Shown here: positions 49,738 to 59,399 of the stretch, piece by piece | Numbering within the stretch: position 1 is the stretch's first letter | Layout of the letters: each line of letters begins with the position of its first letter | From: Dehalobacter sp. DCA | Lineage (GTDB): Bacteria > Bacillota > Desulfitobacteriia > Desulfitobacteriales > Syntrophobotulaceae | NCBI RefSeq assembly: GCF_000305775.1 | Contig: NC_018866.1 | Span: forward strand, 1,798,001-1,862,000 | Direction of reading: 5' to 3' | DNA length: 64,000 nt | Made by a program: the position numbers and the translations under genes | The notes under the pieces: generated by a model | Told to the model about the DNA's origin: nothing | What the model saw: only the letters and a program-made list of their open reading frames with translations | The model's database searches: none

Positions 49738-50685
49738 CTACATGACCAGCGCCATAATCGCTTTATGGGCATGAAGCCGGTTTTCAGCCTCCTGGAATAC
49801 CACGGATTGAGAACCTTCGATCACTTTGTCGGTGATCTCTTCTCCGCGGTGGGCAGGCAGACAGTGCATGACGATCGCTTCAGGATGAGCTGCCCTAAGC
49901 ACCTCGTCATTGATCTGGTACGGCGCAAAAATTTTCTTCCTGATTTCGCTTTCTTCTTCTTGTCCCATACTGGCCCAGACATCGGTATAGAGAATATCCG
50001 CTCCCCTGGCAGCCGCCACAGGATCTTCGACGACCTGCACCGTACTTCCGCTGAGAGATGCATTCTTCCAAGCCAGATCCATAATTTCCGGAACCGGCTG
50101 GTATCCCTGAGGTGAAGCAATCACAATGTTCATGCCCATCTTGCTGCCGCCAAGCAGCAGGGAATTTGCCACATTATTGCTGTCACCGATATAGGTTAAT
50201 TTCAGTCCCTGAATCTTGCCTTTTGTTTCTTTAATAGTCAAAAGGTCAGCCAGAATCTGTGTCGGATGCAGAAAATCGCTCAGGCCATTGATAACCGGCA
50301 CAGAGGAATGCTCGGCAAGATCGAGAACCTCCTGATGGCTGAACGTTCTGATCATAATGCCGTCAACCATCCTGGACAAGACCCTTGCTGTATCCTGGAT
50401 CGGTTCACCGCGTCCCAGCTGGATATCGCGGGCGCTCAGAAACATTCCGGAGCCGCCGAGCTGATAAATACCGGTCTCAAATGCCACCCTGGTTCTCGTC
50501 GAAGATTTGGTAAAGATCATCGCCAAAACCTTTCCTTGCAGGACAGGGTGGGGAATTCCGGCATTTCTCTCAGCCTTCAATTCCATGGCGACGTCAACCA
50601 TATATGAGATTTCTTCTGCTGTGAAAGCATTCAGTGTAATAAAATCTCTGCCTTTGAACTTGTCTTTGTTTAATTGAACCATCAT
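49738..50685 (-). CDS. argF: Ornithine carbamoyltransferase
   Basis: 315 residues. Carbamoyl phosphate site FTKSSTRTRVAFE, then the HPTQILADLLTI motif and the ornithine-site HCLPAHRGEEI region. It makes citrulline. AAGGGG precedes the ATG at 50685 (a second Met codon follows it directly). The promoter with an ARG box lies 38-66 bases upstream of the start. It heads argF-argG-argH. Confidence 0.95.
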   Translation of the reverse strand: MMVQLNKDKFKGRDFITLNAFTAEEISYMVDVAMELKAERNAGIPHPVLQGKVLAMIFTKSSTRTRVAFETGIYQLGGSGMFLSARDIQLGRGEPIQDTARVLSRMVDGIMIRTFSHQEVLDLAEHSSVPVINGLSDFLHPTQILADLLTIKETKGKIQGLKLTYIGDSNNVANSLLLGGSKMGMNIVIASPQGYQPVPEIMDLAWKNASLSGSTVQVVEDPVAAARGADILYTDVWASMGQEEESEIRKKIFAPYQINDEVLRAAHPEAIVMHCLPAHRGEEITDKVIEGSQSVVFQEAENRLHAHKAIMALVM

Positions 50686-50722
50686 TATTCCCCTTCATCT
50701 CAATAATACGCAATATTGCATT

Positions 50723-50751
50723 ATTATACCTCATCGTGCATAATTATTCAA
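50723..50751 (-). promoter_or_regulatory. argF promoter overlapped by an ARG box
   Basis: On the minus strand, -35 TTGAAT (50746-50751), 17 bases, -10 TATAAT (50723-50728). TGAATAATTATGCA (50737-50750) overlaps the -35 and matches the ArgR/AhrC box (TGAATAATTATTCA-like) at most positions. Arginine-bound ArgR would therefore block the promoter. Confidence 0.75.
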
Positions 50752-50926
50752 TAGCCCTGATGAAAAAGAAGCTATCCCCAGACGAGTAACCCTTACCCTC
50801 CTGAGGATTAAAAGAAGACTGAATCTACGATCTGTTTACCTGATTGTATAAAAGCATCTATAGCATCAGCTGGCATTTATCCGATATAAGATGCAGAATT
50901 CCAGTATCTTACGTTAGAATATTAGA

Positions 50927-51937
50927 TCAGAGAATTCTCTCCACGAGTGTAATCAGATAATAAGACAGAGCTGCGACGATTGCTGTGGAAGGAATCGTCA
51001 GACACCAGGCAATCAGCATCTGCTGCGCAACGCCCCAGCGCACGGCCGAAATACGTTTGGCAGCGCCTACTCCCATAATGGAACCGGATACCACGTGCGT
51101 GGTACTGACCGGCAGATGGAGACCCGGAAACGCCGTCGCTACCCAGATAACGATCGAGGATGACAAGTCTGCGGCAAATCCGTTGATCGGCTCAATTTTA
51201 AAGATTTTAGCACCAAGGGTATGAATGATTCTCCAACCACCCACTGCTGTACCACAAGCAATGGCTAATCCGCACAGGAGCTTTACCCAGAGCGGAACAT
51301 CCATTGTCGACTGTACCCCCATGGCGACAAGCGCCAGCGTGATAATACCCATGGATTTCTGTGCATCATTGGAACCGTGGTTAAACGCAAGTAGTGCGGC
51401 TGAAACCATCTGCAGCCTCCGGAAGATACTGTTCGTTTTCATCGGCGCTTTATTGCGGAATAAGTAATATAGAATGGTCATGATCAGATAACCGAGTCCC
51501 ATGCCGACGAGCGGCGAGCACAGCAGCGCCAAGATAATTTTCTTGATGCCGGCCCCCTGGACAACACCGAGTCCCGCTGCAGCGATCCCGGCTCCGAGGA
51601 TTCCCCCAATAATCGCGTGGGAAGAACTGCTCGGAATACCAAAATACCATGTCAAAAGATTCCAGAAAATCGCTCCGATCAGTGCGGCGATCATCACTTC
51701 GGAAGTAACACTGTTCGCATCGACAATGTCCTTTGCAATGGTCTTGGCAACCCCTGTACTGTACATCGCGCCGATAAAATTGAGTACCGCGGCCATAATG
51801 ATTGCGGTTCTTGGCGTAAGCGCTCTTGTCGAAACCGAAGTGGCTATGGCATTGGCAGTATCATGAAATCCGTTGATAAAATCAAATGCCAACGCAAATA
51901 GTACGACAACGAATAATGCAATATGCAGACTAGACAT
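50927..51937 (-). CDS. pit: PiT-family inorganic phosphate transporter
   Basis: 336 residues with about eight to ten membrane segments. The two PiT signatures are FINGFHDTANAIATS near the N-terminus and LAFNHGSNDAQKSMGII near 190. The last part is HVVSGSIMGVGAAKR. It carries low-affinity phosphate uptake with proton or metal-phosphate. It overlaps the end of the DUF47 gene by eight bases, a common pairing. Confidence 0.88.
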   Translation of the reverse strand: MSSLHIALFVVVLFALAFDFINGFHDTANAIATSVSTRALTPRTAIIMAAVLNFIGAMYSTGVAKTIAKDIVDANSVTSEVMIAALIGAIFWNLLTWYFGIPSSSSHAIIGGILGAGIAAAGLGVVQGAGIKKIILALLCSPLVGMGLGYLIMTILYYLFRNKAPMKTNSIFRRLQMVSAALLAFNHGSNDAQKSMGIITLALVAMGVQSTMDVPLWVKLLCGLAIACGTAVGGWRIIHTLGAKIFKIEPINGFAADLSSSIVIWVATAFPGLHLPVSTTHVVSGSIMGVGAAKRISAVRWGVAQQMLIAWCLTIPSTAIVAALSYYLITLVERIL

Positions 51938-52547
51938 ATTTTAATACGACCCCTTTTATTACAAGCGCAAGATCTTCACAACGGTCCGTGGCGTCTTCCA
52001 GATGTTCCAGTATTTCTTTCCATTTAATGATTTCAATCGGATTGCTTTCTTTTTCAAACAGCTTGCCTACTTCACTCCGGTATAAACGATCTCCCTCGCT
52101 TTCCAGTTTATGAATTTTTTCTGTGTTTTCAAGAATAAGATTTAATTTGGTGCGGATACTGGGAAGGTTGTCCACAGATATTTTAATAATATGAATGCAG
52201 TCATCCAGAACCCGAATCAGCTCTTCAACCCCGGAGTGGGGTGGCGTTGCTTTATACATGATCATCCGTTCCAAGGCGCCTTGAATAAAATCAATGATAT
52301 CATCCATGTTTGTCGCCAATGAGTAGAGGTCTTCCCTGTCCATTGGCGTCACCAGTGTCTTATTCAGGTTATCAATGATCTTGTTGGTAATATCGTCGGC
52401 ACGGTGTTCCAAATCAATGAGTTCCTTCATCTTGACCGGGAAAGTGGTGGGATCCTTAACTGCTTCTTTTAATACCAGCGAGCTTTCGCAAATAAGCTGC
52501 GCGTTTTCCTTCATAAGTACAAAAAAGTCGTTTTCTTTTTTTGACAC
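51930..52547 (-). CDS. DUF47/PhoU-like partner of the phosphate transporter
   Basis: 205 residues from a GTG at 52547, with AAAGGAGG eleven bases upstream. A longer frame to 52592 lacks a site. It is an all-helical DUF47 protein (LIDLEHRADDITNKIIDNLN ... NMDDIIDFIQGALERM ... LEDATDRCEDLALVIKGVV) with the E/D-x-x-x-D metal-binding pattern of PhoU-like bundles. It probably regulates the transporter encoded next. The overlap suggests coupling. Confidence 0.82.
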   Translation of the reverse strand: MSKKENDFFVLMKENAQLICESSLVLKEAVKDPTTFPVKMKELIDLEHRADDITNKIIDNLNKTLVTPMDREDLYSLATNMDDIIDFIQGALERMIMYKATPPHSGVEELIRVLDDCIHIIKISVDNLPSIRTKLNLILENTEKIHKLESEGDRLYRSEVGKLFEKESNPIEIIKWKEILEHLEDATDRCEDLALVIKGVVLKYV

Positions 52548-52679
52548 AGTCTTTACTTCCTCCTTTATCATAACCTGGTCAAATCTTCCCACATTATCTT
52601 AGCACAAGACCCAAGGATAAGATACTTAAATTTATAAAAAACAGGCACTTAAAACAATGGGTAGAATAGACCGAAAGAT

Positions 52680-55600
52680 TCAGCCAAAAGCTCTCTCTAG
52701 CATCAGCTTAATCCGATTGATCTGGTTCACTTCACTGGCTCCGGGATCATAATCCACGGCAACAATATTGGTCTGGGGATACTGCTCTTTCAGGGTCTTG
52801 ATCATTCCTTTGCCGGTAATATGATTCGGCAGACAGGCAAACGGCTGCATGCAGATAATATTGTTGGCGCCGCTTTTGATTAGTTCCACCATTTCCGCAG
52901 TCAGCAACCAACCCTCTCCGGTTTGGTTGCCCAGGGAAAGGAATGGTTTGACACTTTCCGCCATCTCCTGAATCGTTGGCGGGATATCGAATCTTTTACT
53001 ATTCTTTAAGGCAGCCCTTAAATCCCCACGATAGCTTTCCGTATACTTGACCAACAGATTTCCGATGACTCCGGAAGATCGCTTACCGGCAAGATATCTA
53101 TAGTTAAATTCCTTCCCGTAGCAGCAGTAAAGAAAAAACTCCATCAGTCCCGGAACTACCATTTCTGCACCTTCTTTTTCAATAAACTCGGCCATGTTGT
53201 TATTCGCCGCAGGGTGAAATTTTACGAGGATCTCCCCGACCAGTCCAACCCGTGGTTTTCTCTGCTGAATAATCTCAATATTTTCAAAATCCCGAACAAT
53301 TCCCTTCAGATTTTCACGAAATAAGCTGCGGTCTCCATTGGCAACATTGATCTTGCAGATATCTATCCACTTTCTCAGAAGCTGATCCGCTGTTCCCGCA
53401 CTTGTTTCATAAGGCCTTACCCGGTAGAAAACCTTCATCAGCAGGTCTCCGTAAAGCATGGCCATGATTGCTTTGACCGCCATGGAGACCGTCAACTTAA
53501 ATCCGGGATTTTTCTCCAAGCCTGCGACATTGAGCGAAAGTATCGGAATGTGCTCCAGTCCTGAGACCTGAAGCGCTTTCTTTAATAGCCCCAAATAATT
53601 GCTGGCCCGGCAGGGTCCCCCCGTCTGGGTTATAATGACCGAGGTGTTGTTCAGATCGTATCTTCCGGATTTTAACGCCCTTAACAGCTGCCCGATAATA
53701 ATAACCGAAGGGTAACAGGAATCATTGTTAACATATTTCAAGCCCTCTTCAATATCCTCTTTTTCAACTATAGCCAGTACTTCAAAACGGTACCCCTCCG
53801 AACGGGCGACCTCCTGGGCAAATTCAAAATGGATCGGCGCCATCTGCGGAGCAAGAATGGTATGTGTTTTACGCATTTCCTTGGTAAATATTGGTCTATG
53901 GACAGCATTTGACCCCTTTGCCGGGCCCTCTATCGGATGATCATGTTTTATTCTGGCATCCATCGCAGCTTTAAGCGAGCGAAGCCTTATTCTGACTGCA
54001 CCCAGATTGCTGACCTCATCTATTTTAATCATGGTATAGATTTTATCGGCTTTATGTAAAATTTCCTGGGCTTGTTCCGCAGCAATCGAATCCGGCCCGC
54101 AGCCGAATGAGTTTAACTGGACAAGCTCTAGCTCCGGTCTTCCGGCAACAAAATCTGCTGCTTCGTAAAGTCGGGAATGATACATCCACTGATCCAGAAC
54201 CCGGAGTGGCCTGGTGACTTTTCCGAGATGGGCTACCGAATCCTCTGTAAGCACTGCCATTCCGAGGGCCGTGATGACTTTAGGTATGCCGTGGTTAACT
54301 TCCTGATCCAGATGGTAAGGCCTGCCGGAAAGGACAATCCCGCGATTTCCTGTTTCTGCAAGCCATTGCAAGACCTCTTCTCCTTTTTTGCGGATATCCC
54401 GTTTGAAATTCAGATCTTCATTCCAGGCTGCGTCGACGGCCTGGATGATTTCTGCAAGGGTAATGCTTGAATGTTTCAGTTCTTCATACAATCTCTTACT
54501 AAGCTTTTTTTTATCTTCATACGGCAGAAAAGGATTCCAGAATTGGACACCGCTTTGCTTCAACTCGTCCATGTTGGCTTTGATCACTTCCGGATAAGCG
54601 TTGATCACCGGGCAATTAAAGCAGTTGTCCGCCCCGGCTATTTCTTTTCTCTCCTTCGGTATGCAGGGATAAAATATGAGTTTCACGCCTTGTTTAATCA
54701 ATGACACAATATGACCGTGAACAAGTTTGGCAGGATAACAAACGGTATCTGAAGAAATTGTCTCCATGCCCGCCTCATAAACCTTCCGGGTGGAAACCGG
54801 CGACAGCTCGACCCGGAAACCAAGACGGGTGAAAAAGGTAAACCAAAAAGGATAATTCTCGAACATATTTAAAACCCTTGGGATCCCGATGGTTCCTCTG
54901 ACTGCTTTTTCTTTGGCCAGCGGCGTATAATGAAAGATCCTGTTCAGTTTATAAGCATAGAGATCCGGAATTTCATCTGTCTGATCGCGTTCCGATCCTT
55001 TTTCACAGCGGTTTCCTGTAATGTGCCTGCGCCCGTCACCGAAACAGTTGACCGTAAGTAAACAGTGGTTCTGACAGTTTTCGCAGCGGGCTGCGCTGAC
55101 TTCCACCGAAAAGTTATTAATTTGATCTGGGGAAAGCAGCGACGTAACCACTCCCTCCCGCCAGGCGTTCCTGGCCAAGAGGGCCGCACCAAAGGCACCC
55201 ATGAGGCCGGCAATGTCCGGACGGACGACTTCTCGGCCAATGGTCCGTTCCAGGCTGCGAACCACAGCATCATTCAAGAAAGTCCCTCCCTGGACAATAA
55301 CCTTTTCACCAAATTCCTCAGAGCTTTTTAACTTAATTACTTTATAGAGCGCGTTTTTGATCACGGAGTAGGATAATCCTGCCGAAATATCCGCGACCGT
55401 CATGCCTTCTTTTTGGGCCTGTTTTACTTTGGAATTCATGAAAACGGTACATCTCGATCCTAAATCGGCAGGATTTTGAGCCAAAAGTCCTTTGCGGGCA
55501 AAATCCGCCACATTCATTTCCAGTGACCTCGCAAATGTTTCAATAAAAGAACCGCAGCCGGATGAACAGGCTTCATTTAGCATAATATTTTCAATCACAC

Positions 55601-56954
55601 CGTTTTTTACTTTAAGGCATTTCATATCCTGTCCGCCGATGTCCAGAATCAGGTTGACTCCAGGCAGAAAATGATTGGCAGCTGTGTAATGAGCAATGGT
55701 CTCGACTTCCCCCATATCAAAAAAAAGTGCCGCCTGAGTCAGTTTTTCTCCGTAGCCAGTCACGGCAGAATAAGCAATTTTCGTGTTTTCCAGGAGCCTG
55801 TTGTATAGTTCTTTCAGAATATTGACTGCTGAAGCCAAAGGGTTGCCTTCATTATTAGTATAGGCGGAATAAAGAAGGGTGCCTTGCGGATCTATCAAAA
55901 CAGCTTTTGTCGTGGTAGATCCTACATCCAGACCTAAAAAACATTGGCCCTGGTACATCTCCAGCTGATTTGTGCTGACAATATTTTGGGCATGCCGCCT
56001 TACAAACGCGCGGTATTCCTCTTCATCTGCAAAAAGTGGATCAAGTCTGGCTGTTTCATACTGAAGCTTTTTTTTGTCTGTTTTCAATTTTTGACCAAGC
56101 TGTTCAAATGTAATATCTTTATCCTGAGCAGAGGCGAGGGCCGCTCCGATAGCTACATAAACTTCGGAATTTCCCGGAACAATCATATCTTCATCCTTCA
56201 GCCCCAACGTTTCCTGAAACCGAACTCGCAGCTGCGGCAGGAAGTGAAGCGGTCCTCCGAGGAAGCCAACTTTCCCTTTAATTTTATGTCCGCAGGCAAG
56301 CCCTCCGATGGTCTGATTTACAACCGCCTGAAAGATCGAAGCTGCAATGTCCTCCTTGCGGACTCCTTCATTTAAGAGAGGTTGAATATCGGTTTTGGCA
56401 AAAACCCCGCATCTGGCGGCAATCGGATAGATGACCCGGCTATGGGCAGCCAGCGCATCCAGACCAGCCGCATCCGTCTTTAACAGGACAGCCATTTGAT
56501 CAATAAAAGCACCGGTTCCTCCCGCACAGATCCCGTTCATCCGCTGATCAAACCCCTTGTCAAAAAAGGTTATCTTCGCATCTTCTCCGCCAAGCTCAAT
56601 GACAACATCCGTTCCTGGCAGATAACGATCCACTGCTTTGCTTCCGGCAATGACCTCCTGAATAAATGAAATGTCCAGATGTTCAGCCACAGCCAGTCCG
56701 CCTGAACCTGTAATTGCTACCGTCAGCGAAAATGCCGCATATTTCTGACCGGCTTCATCCACCAGCCTTTGCAACGTGCTCCAGATATCCGAATAATGCC
56801 GGGTATACCGGCTGAACAACAGAACGCCTTCCTTATTTAAGACAGCGATTTTAACAGTGGTGGAACCTATGTCTATCCCAACATGAAGGTTATTCTTATC
56901 TTTGTCAGTGATTCTGTGATGATGCGAATCCAGATTACATTCCCCCTCAAACAA
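52680..56954 (-). CDS. Acyl-CoA dehydratase activase fused to 2-hydroxyacyl-CoA dehydratase-like domains
   Basis: 1424 residues. Two ASKHA ATPase domains (about 20-300, starting [19 protein letters not shown], and about 340-600, starting [19 protein letters not shown]). Each has a cluster Cys loop, [16 protein letters not shown] and [16 protein letters not shown] Cys-rich segment ([15 protein letters not shown]) follows, then a DUF2229-like part ([16 protein letters not shown] ... [14 protein letters not shown]), then the dehydratase-like C-terminus ([31 protein letters not shown]). Such giant proteins hold Fe-S clusters and couple ATP hydrolysis to low-potential electron transfer. The substrate is unknown. 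The TTG at 56954 has no ribosome-binding site. GAGGGGG lies eight bases before an in-frame CTG at 56933, a possible true start. Confidence 0.82.
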   Translation of the reverse strand: MFEGECNLDSHHHRITDKDKNNLHVGIDIGSTTVKIAVLNKEGVLLFSRYTRHYSDIWSTLQRLVDEAGQKYAAFSLTVAITGSGGLAVAEHLDISFIQEVIAGSKAVDRYLPGTDVVIELGGEDAKITFFDKGFDQRMNGICAGGTGAFIDQMAVLLKTDAAGLDALAAHSRVIYPIAARCGVFAKTDIQPLLNEGVRKEDIAASIFQAVVNQTIGGLACGHKIKGKVGFLGGPLHFLPQLRVRFQETLGLKDEDMIVPGNSEVYVAIGAALASAQDKDITFEQLGQKLKTDKKKLQYETARLDPLFADEEEYRAFVRRHAQNIVSTNQLEMYQGQCFLGLDVGSTTTKAVLIDPQGTLLYSAYTNNEGNPLASAVNILKELYNRLLENTKIAYSAVTGYGEKLTQAALFFDMGEVETIAHYTAANHFLPGVNLILDIGGQDMKCLKVKNGVIENIMLNEACSSGCGSFIETFARSLEMNVADFARKGLLAQNPADLGSRCTVFMNSKVKQAQKEGMTVADISAGLSYSVIKNALYKVIKLKSSEEFGEKVIVQGGTFLNDAVVRSLERTIGREVVRPDIAGLMGAFGAALLARNAWREGVVTSLLSPDQINNFSVEVSAARCENCQNHCLLTVNCFGDGRRHITGNRCEKGSERDQTDEIPDLYAYKLNRIFHYTPLAKEKAVRGTIGIPRVLNMFENYPFWFTFFTRLGFRVELSPVSTRKVYEAGMETISSDTVCYPAKLVHGHIVSLIKQGVKLIFYPCIPKERKEIAGADNCFNCPVINAYPEVIKANMDELKQSGVQFWNPFLPYEDKKKLSKRLYEELKHSSITLAEIIQAVDAAWNEDLNFKRDIRKKGEEVLQWLAETGNRGIVLSGRPYHLDQEVNHGIPKVITALGMAVLTEDSVAHLGKVTRPLRVLDQWMYHSRLYEAADFVAGRPELELVQLNSFGCGPDSIAAEQAQEILHKADKIYTMIKIDEVSNLGAVRIRLRSLKAAMDARIKHDHPIEGPAKGSNAVHRPIFTKEMRKTHTILAPQMAPIHFEFAQEVARSEGYRFEVLAIVEKEDIEEGLKYVNNDSCYPSVIIIGQLLRALKSGRYDLNNTSVIITQTGGPCRASNYLGLLKKALQVSGLEHIPILSLNVAGLEKNPGFKLTVSMAVKAIMAMLYGDLLMKVFYRVRPYETSAGTADQLLRKWIDICKINVANGDRSLFRENLKGIVRDFENIEIIQQRKPRVGLVGEILVKFHPAANNNMAEFIEKEGAEMVVPGLMEFFLYCCYGKEFNYRYLAGKRSSGVIGNLLVKYTESYRGDLRAALKNSKRFDIPPTIQEMAESVKPFLSLGNQTGEGWLLTAEMVELIKSGANNIICMQPFACLPNHITGKGMIKTLKEQYPQTNIVAVDYDPGASEVNQINRIKLMLERAFG

Positions 56955-56986
56955 ATTCAGCAGAATTATTTTTCCATCTGAGGGGG
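56942..56986 (-). promoter_or_regulatory. Inverted repeat that would hide the activase ribosome-binding site
   Basis: CCCCCTCA (56942-56949) is complementary to TGAGGGGG (56979-56986), with a 29-base loop. On the minus strand the transcript reads CCCCCTCA first and then TGAGGGGG, and the latter is the Shine-Dalgarno for the activase gene. Pairing would block ribosome access. Confidence 0.45.
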
Positions 56987-57252
56987 TTATTATTCATTGT
57001 CTACCTTACTGTCTGAAGTTATTAGAAAAATAATATAAATTTTTCTACCCACATTCTGTCCTTCGTGTTAATATAGTCTTATGAAATCACAATGGAATAT
57101 TATTACCCAGAACAGATGGAGCTCTCAAAATAGAACCGCTGGAATATAAATGATGAGAATCCATAGATTTATGAAAAAATGACTTTTCGATTCCGTGAAA
57201 AAGCCAAACCATCAAGTAAGTTCCTTTTGAATTGGATTAAGGGGGATGGGTC

Positions 57253-57669
57253 ATGGGTAAACAAATCTATCGGTCTCAAAACAAAGTGATTGCAGGGGTC
57301 TGCTCTGGAATTGCGGAATATTTTGAAATAGATCCTACGATTGTACGGATTATCTGGCTGCTCGCATTTTTTGCCGGGATCGGAATTCTTGCCTATCTCG
57401 TCTGCTGGGTAGTGATTCCTCAAAAACCTTTTGGCTCATTCGGCAATTCTCAGAACAATGCTGACTCGGCAGATATTCCAAATAATGATCATAATCAGGC
57501 CATCAATAAGGACAAAAGCCTTAAAGTATTTGGCATTGCGCTGATCATTGTTGGTGCTGTATTTTTGTCAGACAGACTCTTCGACTGGTTCGACATCGAC
57601 ATCCTGCTACCCATAGGTTTGATTGCTATTGGCGTTTACGTATTGTTTGCGAGGAGAGATCATCAATGA
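57253..57669 (+). CDS. PspC-domain membrane protein
   Basis: 138 residues. Residues about 1-60 match PspC (KQIYRSQNKVIAGVCSGIAE ... IDPTIVRIIWLLAFFAGIGI ... YLVCWVVIPQ), with one membrane helix. A second hydrophobic region at about 96-130 (IALIIVGAVFLSDRLFDWFD, IGLIAIGVYVLF) follows. PspC proteins sense or respond to envelope stress. GGGGG precedes the ATG. It overlaps the next gene by four bases (ATGA). The 296 bases between this gene and the activase carry no frame. Confidence 0.8.
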   Translation: MGKQIYRSQNKVIAGVCSGIAEYFEIDPTIVRIIWLLAFFAGIGILAYLVCWVVIPQKPFGSFGNSQNNADSADIPNNDHNQAINKDKSLKVFGIALIIVGAVFLSDRLFDWFDIDILLPIGLIAIGVYVLFARRDHQ

Positions 57670-57962
57670 AAAAAAATATTACCCTGGGTGCGGTGATCAT
57701 TCTGGTCGGTGTAATCTGGCTGCTTAGTAATCTTGACGTTTTTTCGTTTTCGATCATCGGGACTTTTTTCCTATCACTTTGGAAGCTCTGGCCTCTGCTA
57801 TTGATTGGTGCCGGTGTCAGTTTATTGATTAACAAGAACTCCATGATGAAAATGATTGTTTGGATCATCATCGTCATCTGCATCATGTTTTATGGTATTT
57901 ATGGAATGAATAACAGCACGTTGAATTACCCGGAATTTAAATTGCAGGAACATCTTTATTGA
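57666..57962 (+). CDS. LiaF/DUF5668-like membrane protein
   Basis: 98 residues with three hydrophobic helices (about 6-24, TLGAVIILVGVIWLLSNLDV, 36-55, WKLWPLLLIGAGVSLLI, and 60-80). The pattern GVIWLLSNL ... LWPLLLIGAG is that of the LiaI/LiaF-type transmembrane region. It is coupled to the PspC gene by an ATGA overlap. Both are probably envelope-stress proteins. Its gene ends 355 bases before the hydrogenase small-subunit start, in a stretch that holds the sigma-54 promoter. Confidence 0.72.
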   Translation: MKKNITLGAVIILVGVIWLLSNLDVFSFSIIGTFFLSLWKLWPLLLIGAGVSLLINKNSMMKMIVWIIIVICIMFYGIYGMNNSTLNYPEFKLQEHLY

Positions 57963-58011
57963 TTGCATTGACCGTAAGTTGTATTTTTGCAAGCTCTTAT
58001 GTCTCTCCAGA

Positions 58012-58028
58012 TGATACAATTCGTATCA
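58012..58028. promoter_or_regulatory. Candidate enhancer-binding-protein site
   Basis: TGATAC (58012-58017), five bases, GTATCA (58023-58028): a perfect 6-bp inverted repeat, about 110-120 bases upstream of the -12 element at 58133. Distance fits an upstream activating sequence for a sigma-54-dependent promoter. The activator is unknown. Confidence 0.4.
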
Positions 58029-58121
58029 GAAAGATAAACATTTTGTCTATTTTAATAATTTTTATCGAACTATGACTTTTTCGTGTTGGCTTATTGCAAA
58101 CTTTTCAGCCGTTTTATATTT

Positions 58122-58137
58122 TGGCACGCTTCTTGCA
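58122..58137 (+). promoter_or_regulatory. Sigma-54 (-24/-12) promoter of the hydrogenase operon
   Basis: TGGCACG (58122-58128), four bases (CTTC), TTGCA (58133-58137) matches the sigma-54 consensus TGGCACG-N4-TTGC. It lies 180 bases before the small-subunit ATG at 58317 on the same strand, in a gene-free stretch (57963-58316). Hydrogenase transcription should therefore need RpoN and an enhancer-binding protein. Confidence 0.7.
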
Positions 58138-58316
58138 TTTATTAATTTTGGAAAATAGATAAACTTTATATATATTTGGATGATTTTTTTCGGTATATTG
58201 CTCACTGCAATAATATATTTTTACGAAAATGTATTATCTAAATATTTATAATTTTTATCCTATTTTATATTAAGTAAGAATTTTATTTTTTGGACATGTG
58301 GAGGAGGAATTGCAGA

Positions 58317-59396
58317 ATGAACACATTTGATGCTCTGGCAGCAAGAGGAGTATCCCGACGCGGCTTTTTGAAATTGATGGCTGCGACTACGGCAGCTTTG
58401 GGTCTCCCTGCTGCAGTATCTCCCAAGGTCACTCAGGCTGTTGAGACTGCCTTGGAAAAACCGCCGGTAATCTGGCTTCATGGAATGGAATGCACAGGCT
58501 GTTCCGAGTCACTTTTGGCAACACTGAATCCGTCAGCGGCTGAAGTGGTCCTGGATATGCTTTCGATCCGTTATCATGAGACCATTATGGCAGCTTCCGG
58601 CTATAAGGCCGAGGAAGCTTATCTGGAGGCCCTGAAAGAAAACTTTGTGCTCGTCGTCGAAGGAGCTATTCCCTCAAAGGAAGACAGGTATTGCATGGTG
58701 GGCGGCAAACCTTTCCGGGAAACCGTCCTGGAAGCTTCCAAGAAAGCTAAAGCCATTATTGCTGTCGGCAGCTGCGCAACCGATGGCGCCGGAATTCCCG
58801 GAGCCTGTGAGGTTGACGCTGTCGGCGTCCGTGAACTGTTGAAACAAAACAACATTTCAACTCCTGTCATCAATCTCCCATGCTGTCCGGTCAAACCGGC
58901 CACCATGCTCGGAACGATTGTTTACTACCTGACCTATGGTACGGTTCCGCCGCTCGATGATCAGGCCCGGCCGGTCGTTTTCTACGGCAAGCTGCTTCAT
59001 GACAACTGCCCACGCCGTGGACAATTTGAAGCCGGAAACTATCTAAAAGACTGGAACGATCCGGCCCAAAAAGACTATTGTCTAATCCTGAAAGGCTGCA
59101 AAGGCCCGAAGACGTATACCGACTGCGCACAGGTTTGGTACAACGACAATACCAACTTCTGTATCAACGCCGGTTCACCATGTTCCGGTTGTTCAGAGGC
59201 AGGATTCTTTAAAACCTTCAGTCCTCTTTATGACAAACAAGAAGGCTTTGAACTTCCCGGCATCGGCCAAATCAATGCTGATGCTACCGGCAAGATTATC
59301 GGAGGCGTTGCCGTTGCAGGCCTTGCCGTTCATCTTGCAGCTACGGCGGCAACCGGCCGTTTAGGCAAAAAAGACCATGGACATAAGGAGGAGTAA
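58317..59396 (+). CDS. hyaA: Uptake [NiFe] hydrogenase small subunit
   Basis: 359 residues from the ATG at 58317, with GGAGGAGG nine bases upstream. A TTG-initiated longer frame to 58290 is not needed. The Tat signal SRRGFLKLMAATTAALGLPA (RR at 14-15) exports the folded enzyme. Proximal cluster ligands are CTGCSESLL, GSCATDGAG and CCPVKP. The distal cluster regions are GCKGPKTYTDCAQVWYND and SPCSGCSEAGF. A C-terminal hydrophobic helix (GGVAVAGLAVHLAATAA) anchors it. It is the first gene of the operon and pairs with the large subunit encoded four bases downstream. H2 oxidation is coupled to the quinone pool by the cytochrome. Confidence 0.93.
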   Translation: MNTFDALAARGVSRRGFLKLMAATTAALGLPAAVSPKVTQAVETALEKPPVIWLHGMECTGCSESLLATLNPSAAEVVLDMLSIRYHETIMAASGYKAEEAYLEALKENFVLVVEGAIPSKEDRYCMVGGKPFRETVLEASKKAKAIIAVGSCATDGAGIPGACEVDAVGVRELLKQNNISTPVINLPCCPVKPATMLGTIVYYLTYGTVPPLDDQARPVVFYGKLLHDNCPRRGQFEAGNYLKDWNDPAQKDYCLILKGCKGPKTYTDCAQVWYNDNTNFCINAGSPCSGCSEAGFFKTFSPLYDKQEGFELPGIGQINADATGKIIGGVAVAGLAVHLAATAATGRLGKKDHGHKEE

Positions 59397-59399
59397 GGA

